This document shows positions 62,638 through 64,000 of a stretch of DNA of 64,000 bases, one piece after another. The stretch is from Breviolum minutum Mf 1.05b.01 (taxonomy: Eukaryota > Sar > Dinophyceae > Suessiales > Symbiodiniaceae). Where the stretch lies: contig DF240213.1 in assembly GCA_000507305.1 (NCBI GenBank), positions 1-64,000 on the forward strand. Direction: 5' to 3'. The notes under the pieces were generated by a model. It was given only the letters and a program-made list of their open reading frames with translations, was not told the origin of the DNA and made no database searches. The position numbers and the translations under genes were made by a program. The stretch's first letter is position 1; each line of letters starts with the position of its first letter.

Positions 62638-63041
62638 GTGCAAAACTATGAACATCACCTTCACTGATTTTCACACCTATTCTTCGGGGTTCAAAACATT
62701 TTGGCCAACCACCCTCCAAAGGTAGGCTAGTACAAAGAGGGCCCCTACTATAACTGTTTAAACCTAGCCGTTGACTCCGGCTAGTGATCCATGAGGCTTT
62801 GGTCGGAGCAGTGCTGATATCCTTGGGTATCTGGGTGGGTTTGACGGTGGAGGTTTGATCACCGGACACTTTGGGTGTACCCCTAGTAGTGTACCCATGG
62901 TATTTAGCTGGTGTTCTCTAGGGATTCTTGGGGAGGACCACAACCCATAAATACCCACTAAATATAGGGATTTCCCATATAGAGGTAACCTTGGTAGGGG
63001 TACATCCAACTATCCCCTGAGCTGGATGTGATCGGTAGTTT

Positions 63042-63085
63042 ACGGGGTAAATGTAGGTAAATGCACCATACATTGAGCTTGTGGG
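63042..63085. repeat. family F half element
   Basis: GTAAATGTAGGTAAATGCAC CATACATTGAGC; only one arm is present. Confidence 0.6.
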
Positions 63086-63109
63086 ATTTCCTTCAAATAT
63101 CAATCCATG

Positions 63110-63205
63110 ATTCTGGGTGAATGATGATGTGACGTTTCTTGTGAAAGCACTACAAGATTTGGTTGTGTCAGGAATCCTCCCAGAAATGGCAAAACGGCCA
63201 AGCAT
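63110..63205 (+). CDS. putative coding exon
   Basis: FWVNDDVTFLVKALQDLVVS then GILPEMAKRPSI to a TGA. The GTGTCAG|GAATCC inside is a possible border. Confidence 0.45.
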
Positions 63206-63242
63206 TTGAGAAATTTATATAGAGGTTGTTGGAAAATATGAC

Positions 63243-63346
63243 TAGGTGGCGGTTTCAGGCTTTTGTTTTTTTCACAAAAATCTCGGGGAAGATTTCTCAT
63301 TGCGACGGCGAATTTGTCAAAGTGGTTTGAAAAGGCTTCTACGTAG
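63243..63346. repeat. family D element, right end diverged
   Basis: GTGGCGGTTTCAGGC, TTTCACAAAAATCTCGGGGA AG, GTTTGAAAAGGCTTCTACGT AG. Confidence 0.7.
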
Positions 63347-63410
63347 AAGATGTCATACCTAGACCTCCAGCCATACCTCCTGAGAAGATGTCATTTGGAC
63401 CTCCGAAACA
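63347..63410 (+). CDS. putative coding exon, Pro-rich
   Basis: Phase 1 after the family D end: EDVIPRPPAIPPEKMSFGPP KH. AGAAGATGTCAT is repeated at 63345 and 63381. Frame open to 63672. Confidence 0.45.
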
Positions 63411-63508
63411 TATTATCTCCATATACTACATATTGTATAGATATATCAGTACCACCACAGTACCCCTAAAACATCATCTCAAACAAATTACTTGGATGTT
63501 TATTATAG

Positions 63509-63641
63509 GGACACGTTCGGTACAAATGAACTCGAACACAGCCACTGAAACTGCAAGCATCCAATGGCAAGTCATCATGACACCGATTCCGAGGCATTCA
63601 CATCTTTATTTTTTGTCCTACGCTGCTGGCCATTGGAGCAG
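63509..63641 (+). CDS. putative coding exon
   Basis: ttggatgtttattatag precedes; GGAGCAG|GTCTTT follows. Phase 1-2: TRSVQMNSNTATETASIQWQ then VIMTPIPRHSHLYFLSYAAG. Confidence 0.5.
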
Positions 63642-63964
63642 GTCTTTTTGCCACAAATACAAGGGTTGGTAGCAAAGAGCGTGTGGGCTAGTAAGTCCTG
63701 TTCCTTCCTACTAAGGTCGTTTTGAAAAGGGTTTCTCTTTGTATCCCATTTTTATTTCCATAAGGGGTTTTAATGTTACACCCTCTTGGTTTGAAGTTAT
63801 GTTTTGTTTTAACTCAAGGGTGGCATGTTTGGGCAGGGGGTGGTTGACTGCTCACAAAGGGTGAGTTGGAGCTTCGCTTTTTCGTCTTAGAAGCGAGTCC
63901 TAAGGTTGGCGGGTTTGGGAAGGGAACAAGCAGCCAGGTGAAACCAACCATTTGTTTTTTTTAA

Positions 63965-64000
63965 TACACCCCTGAAGTTTAACATGGAACCTGAAAATCA
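63965..64000. repeat. family C element cut by the window end
   Basis: TACACCCCTGAAGTTTAACA TGGAACCTGAAAATC, the left arm only. Confidence 0.7.

Noticed and set aside
62163..62651. Single intronless 162-codon gene
   Set aside because: The frame runs through a family D element and a reduced family G element, so it is better read as exons plus an in-frame element.
1..64000. CRISPR arrays, tRNA, rRNA, bacterial insertion sequences
   Set aside because: The short repeats are tandem satellites or palindromic elements without regular spacers; no tRNA cloverleaf, rRNA-like core or transposase frame was recognised.

Overview
The window looks like nuclear DNA of a dinoflagellate, inside a gene-sparse, very intron-rich region. 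Three things support this. (1) A 22-nt tract at 51719-51740 matches the dinoflagellate spliced leader (DCCGTAGCC...TTGGCTCAAG) at all but one base. (2) Short open segments, nearly all on the + strand, sit between AG and G(T/C/A) splice-like borders, with several apparent GC and GA donors. (3) The spacers are packed with at least a dozen families of roughly 75-190 bp palindromic elements, some of which begin and end exactly where coding frames stop and resume, as dinoflagellate introner elements do. There is no bacterial-style gene, operon, rRNA, tRNA or CRISPR array. || Layout. 1-16 kb: scattered small + strand exon candidates with elements of families A (GTGGGCCC), B (ATGGGTGTTTCC), C (CCCTCCCTGAAAC), D (GGTGGTTTCAAA), E (GATGAAATACTACCC), F (CCATGTATGGTATATTTACC), G (GATTCTACCATGG), H (CTGTTGATGGAAGAAATC), L and O. 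16-23 kb: longer open segments, including two pieces that resemble halves of cold-shock domains (19.5 and 20.9 kb). 22.7-26.7 kb: a satellite-rich block (CGTCA repeats, a 40-bp array, a 36-bp array, a 106-bp array, a GTAC minisatellite, CCTT microsatellites) with a few coding-looking islands. 30-41 kb: about a dozen dispersed mini-exons, most of 36-60 nt (several exactly 54 nt), symmetric phase 1-1, encoding variants of a Gly/Ser/Pro motif like GSRAFSTPGMALDAPG. 42-50 kb: larger exon candidates, several ending directly at family A, C or D elements. 51.3-51.7 kb: an AT-rich island carrying a decayed bacterial/giant-virus-type topoisomerase IA N-terminus on the - strand, directly abutted by the spliced-leader relic. 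52.4-53.1 kb: a basic open region with degenerate triplicated tails. 54-64 kb: many exon candidates interleaved with families A, C, D, E, F, I, M and N. || How it may work together. The + strand segments could be exons of one very large gene or of a few tandem co-oriented genes; the sequence alone cannot decide, and I assign no function to the product(s). Exon borders are my reading of AG|G...AG|G patterns, frame openness and third-position composition, so each is provisional. Stretches between listed entries hold intron-like DNA, diverged element fragments and simple repeats in which I see nothing else. Two ambiguous bases (25416, 26437) lie beside simple repeats.
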